This document shows, piece by piece, positions 62,268-64,000 of a stretch of DNA of 64,000 bases (position 1 is the stretch's first letter; the number at the start of each line of letters is the position of its first letter). The notes under the pieces are model-generated. The model did no database searches and was not told where the DNA came from. It was given only the letters and a program-made list of their open reading frames with translations. Source of the DNA: Polyangiaceae bacterium. Its GTDB lineage: Bacteria > Myxococcota_A > Polyangia > Polyangiales > Polyangiaceae. The translations under genes were made by a program, and so were the position numbers. The DNA is taken from contig JABTUA010000001.1 in NCBI GenBank assembly GCA_015075635.1, positions 124,001 through 188,000 on the forward strand, read 5' to 3'.

Positions 62268-63446
62268 TCACTTCCGCGGCTTCTTCGCCTTCTCCTCGGC
62301 CTTCTTTGCCACGTCGTCGAGGGCCGCCTGCAACTGCTCGCGCGTGTAGGGCAGCTTGTCGATGGCCTCCTTCTCGGCCTTCTGCGCCTTCTGGAGCTTC
62401 TGCTTGGCGTCTTCGGCCTTGCCCACCCAGGCGCTCTTCTCACCCGTGCGCGCCGACATGCTGAGCGTGTGTTCCATCATGGTCAGCGCTTTGTCGAGCA
62501 AGATGCTGTAGCGCAGGCGCATCGCGCCCTCGAAGAGCTGCTTTTTCTTGTCGGTGTCCGCCTTGGGCTGCGGGATGTCCATCAGATCCTCGTGCAGCTT
62601 GTGATACAGCTCGCCGACTCGGAAGCCCGCCATCGCCGACCAATGCGCGTCTTGGGCGCGCATCGAGTCCGAGTAGGCGCTCTGCGAGTCGAGCAAGAGC
62701 TGGCAGCGCTCCTCGAGCACGACGGGGAAATTCGCCGGCAGCGGATTGAAGCGGATCTTCTCGGCGCGGAGGCGGCGCACCTCGCCGAGCGCGAAGTAGA
62801 GCTGCGCCACGTCGCGGGGGATCTTGCCGGCGGCGTCGAGCCGGTGCTCCTCGACCAGGGTGCGCGCCTTCTCGATGTAATACGTGGCGCCTTCGACGTC
62901 GCCCTCGGACACGCGCCACAGCGCCTTGCCGCCGAAGGCGACGATGTCCTCGCCGTAGTCGCGCTGGGGGTAGCGCGACATGAACAGATCGGAGGCTTCG
63001 CCGCAGCGCTTCCAGCGCTCCATGAAGCAGAGCAGACGGATGGCGCGGAGCAGCGCGTCGCGTGCGAGGGCGTGAGTGGGGAAGCGGCTCGCGAGCTGCT
63101 CGAAGCGTTGCAGGCTGGTCTCGCGATCACCGGCCTGCTCGTGACTGAGCGCGCCCCGATACAGGGACTCGGCGGCCCGGGGACCGTCGGGCTCTAGCCG
63201 GTAGACCCGATCGAACCCCTTGGCCGCGTCGGTAGCCGCACCCGCCGAGAGCTGGCGCTCGGCCTGGGCGTAGAGCTCGTCCAGGTCCGCCTCGCTGCCC
63301 GGCGTGATCACGGTCCGGGGCACGACGATCGGTCCCTGAGGAGCCGATCCCTGCGAATCCACGGGCTTGGGGGCGGCGGCGCCGGGACGGGCGGCGGGAG
63401 CGCACGCGAGGCTCAGGACGGCGGCGAGCGGCAGTGCAAAACGCAT
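62268..63446 (-). CDS. TPR-containing lipoprotein
   Basis: The 392-residue product begins MRFALPLAAVLSLACAPAARPG (lipobox SLAC). It carries TPR-type helices (ELYAQAERQLSAGAATDAAKGFDRVYRLEPDGPRAAESLYRGALSHEQAGDRETSLQRFEQLASRFPT), a BamD/YbgF-like pattern. It ends in a Lys-rich coiled coil (DAKQKLQKAQKAEKEAIDKLPYTREQLQAAL ... KKPRK). It is probably a periplasmic or outer-membrane scaffold. It converges with the lipoprotein gene 9 bp away. Confidence 0.82.
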   Translation of the reverse strand: MRFALPLAAVLSLACAPAARPGAAAPKPVDSQGSAPQGPIVVPRTVITPGSEADLDELYAQAERQLSAGAATDAAKGFDRVYRLEPDGPRAAESLYRGALSHEQAGDRETSLQRFEQLASRFPTHALARDALLRAIRLLCFMERWKRCGEASDLFMSRYPQRDYGEDIVAFGGKALWRVSEGDVEGATYYIEKARTLVEEHRLDAAGKIPRDVAQLYFALGEVRRLRAEKIRFNPLPANFPVVLEERCQLLLDSQSAYSDSMRAQDAHWSAMAGFRVGELYHKLHEDLMDIPQPKADTDKKKQLFEGAMRLRYSILLDKALTMMEHTLSMSARTGEKSAWVGKAEDAKQKLQKAQKAEKEAIDKLPYTREQLQAALDDVAKKAEEKAKKPRK

Positions 63447-63632
63447 GCTCGGGCTAGTGTACCAGGGCCGGGGTGGAGTTCCCGAGCGGCCGAGAATTAG
63501 CCGTTGACCTCGAGGGGGAGGCTCCTAAGTTTGATCCGTGGTCGAGACCGCAGCAGCGCGTCGATCGCGTCAGAGGGGGCATGAAGTCGCGCTGTCGTGT
63601 GTTGCATCGATCGGAACCGGAGGTCAGAGCAC

Positions 63633-63821
63633 ATGGGTGAAAGCACGGCACAGAACCGCCTCTCGAGCCTGGAGCAGGAGCACCACGAACTGAAGGGTAT
63701 GGTCCGACGCCTCGAGCGGCGCGCCTTCCTGACGCCCACCGAGCAACACCACATGACGGAGCTGAAGAAGCAGAAGCTGGCGGCGAAGGATCAGATCGCC
63801 GCGCTGAAGCGCGAGGTCTGA
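63633..63821 (+). CDS. Small YdcH/DUF465-like protein
   Basis: The 62-residue protein MGESTAQNRLSSLEQEHHEL... has the two-helix hairpin of the DUF465 (SlyX-like/YdcH) group: SLEQEHHELKGMVRRLERRAFLTPTEQHHMTELKKQKLAAKDQI, with the turn at LTPTEQ. GGAGG lies 9 bp before the ATG. The role is unknown in most bacteria. A bidirectional hairpin follows. Confidence 0.85.
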   Translation: MGESTAQNRLSSLEQEHHELKGMVRRLERRAFLTPTEQHHMTELKKQKLAAKDQIAALKREV

Positions 63822-63844
63822 GAGAGAGCTGACGACGTGAATCG

Positions 63845-63875
63845 GAGGAGCGCCGGCGAGAGCCCCGCGCTCCTT
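63845..63875. terminator. Bidirectional terminator-like hairpin between convergent genes
   Basis: AGGAGCGC (63846-63853) pairs with GCGCTCCT (63867-63874), extended by a G-U pair, with an inner GGC/GCC pairing in the loop. It lies between the convergent stops at 63821 and 63890 and could serve both transcripts. Confidence 0.6.
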
Positions 63876-63889
63876 CGTGTTTCGTCAGC

Positions 63890-64000
63890 TCAGAGCGTGA
63901 CGCACTCGTTGGCCTGACAGGTCTGCCCTTCGGGGCAGTCCTTGTTGGCGTTGCACTTGCCGGGTGCGAGCGGCGCGGCGGGGCGCTCGCCGGGACCCTT
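63890..64000 (-). CDS. C-terminal end of a Cys-rich secreted protein, cut by window
   Basis: The last 36 codons of a minus-strand frame read ...APLAPGKCNANKDCPEGQTCQANECVTL and then TGA. The spacing C-x5-C-x5-C-x5-C with DCPxGQTC is the small disulfide-rich module repeated in many myxobacterial exported proteins. The N-terminal part lies beyond the window, so the full architecture is unknown. Confidence 0.75.
   Translation of the reverse strand, partial: KGPGERPAAPLAPGKCNANKDCPEGQTCQANECVTL

Overview
This 64 kb window is GC-rich throughout and reads as a chromosomal segment of a myxobacterium, most likely from the Polyangiales/Sorangiineae side. The evidence is a C-terminal MYXO-CTERM sorting signal (56080-57543), many lipoproteins with Gly/Ala/Ser-rich linkers behind the lipobox, a Pkn-type Ser/Thr kinase with a C-terminal membrane anchor, and FHA-rich Tad pilus genes. 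The genus assignment is inference. Most genes lie on the minus strand.

Translation block 1 (13782 down to 1): a str-type operon (rpsL, rpsG, fusA, tuf) runs into the S10 operon (rpsJ, rplD, rplW, rplB, rpsS). Two departures from the usual layout stand out. No rplC (L3) lies between rpsJ and rplD, and the S10 operon is cut between rpsS and rplV by a block of about 4.9 kb. The block holds a secreted lipoprotein gene, a tightly coupled plus-strand operon (Mur ligase without its N-terminal domain, NlpC/P60 peptidase, leaderless class-A-beta-lactamase-fold hydrolase) and a second lipoprotein gene. rpsS is followed by a strong hairpin; rplV-rpsC-rplP-rpmC resume on the far side.

Tad pilus block (29425 down to 13814): two Flp-type pilins, prepilin peptidase, TadE/TadG-like pseudopilins, CpaB, the CpaC secretin, an FHA-CpaF ATPase, TadB, TadC, a degenerate FHA protein, a TPR lipoprotein, a second CpaF ATPase and a large Pro-rich FHA/TPR protein. 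Most junctions are 4-bp stop/start overlaps, which implies translational coupling. No TadZ/CpaE is present.

Middle block (29540-39910): lipoproteins, an alpha/beta hydrolase-fold protein that has lost its nucleophile and is coupled to a FATP-like acyl-CoA synthetase, a CAP-domain protein with an 18-bp tandem repeat, a carboxypeptidase-regulatory-like protein, a CNNM/CorC-type membrane protein, a TerB-like protein, a Ser/Thr kinase and a Gly-rich lipoprotein. A large GCCAAG-type inverted repeat separates this block from rpoC.

Transcription/translation block 2 (54716 down to 40224): tRNA-Thr(TGT), tRNA-Tyr, tRNA-Gly, tRNA-Thr(GGT), a second tuf, rpmG, tRNA-Trp, secE, nusG, rplK, rplA, rplJ, rplL, rpoB, rpoC. 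This is the classical order, led by a good sigma70-like promoter and with a hairpin between rplL and rpoB. The two tuf genes encode the same protein.

Right-hand accessory block (54871-64000): a VapBC pair and a MazEF pair back to back, the MYXO-CTERM protein, several lipoproteins, a small DUF465/YdcH-like protein, and the C-terminal end of a Cys-rich protein at the window edge.

The most unusual content is the cytoplasmic-looking Mur ligase / NlpC / serine hydrolase operon inside the split S10 operon, a candidate murein-peptide processing system. Next come the twin-ATPase, FHA-rich Tad locus and the missing rplC.
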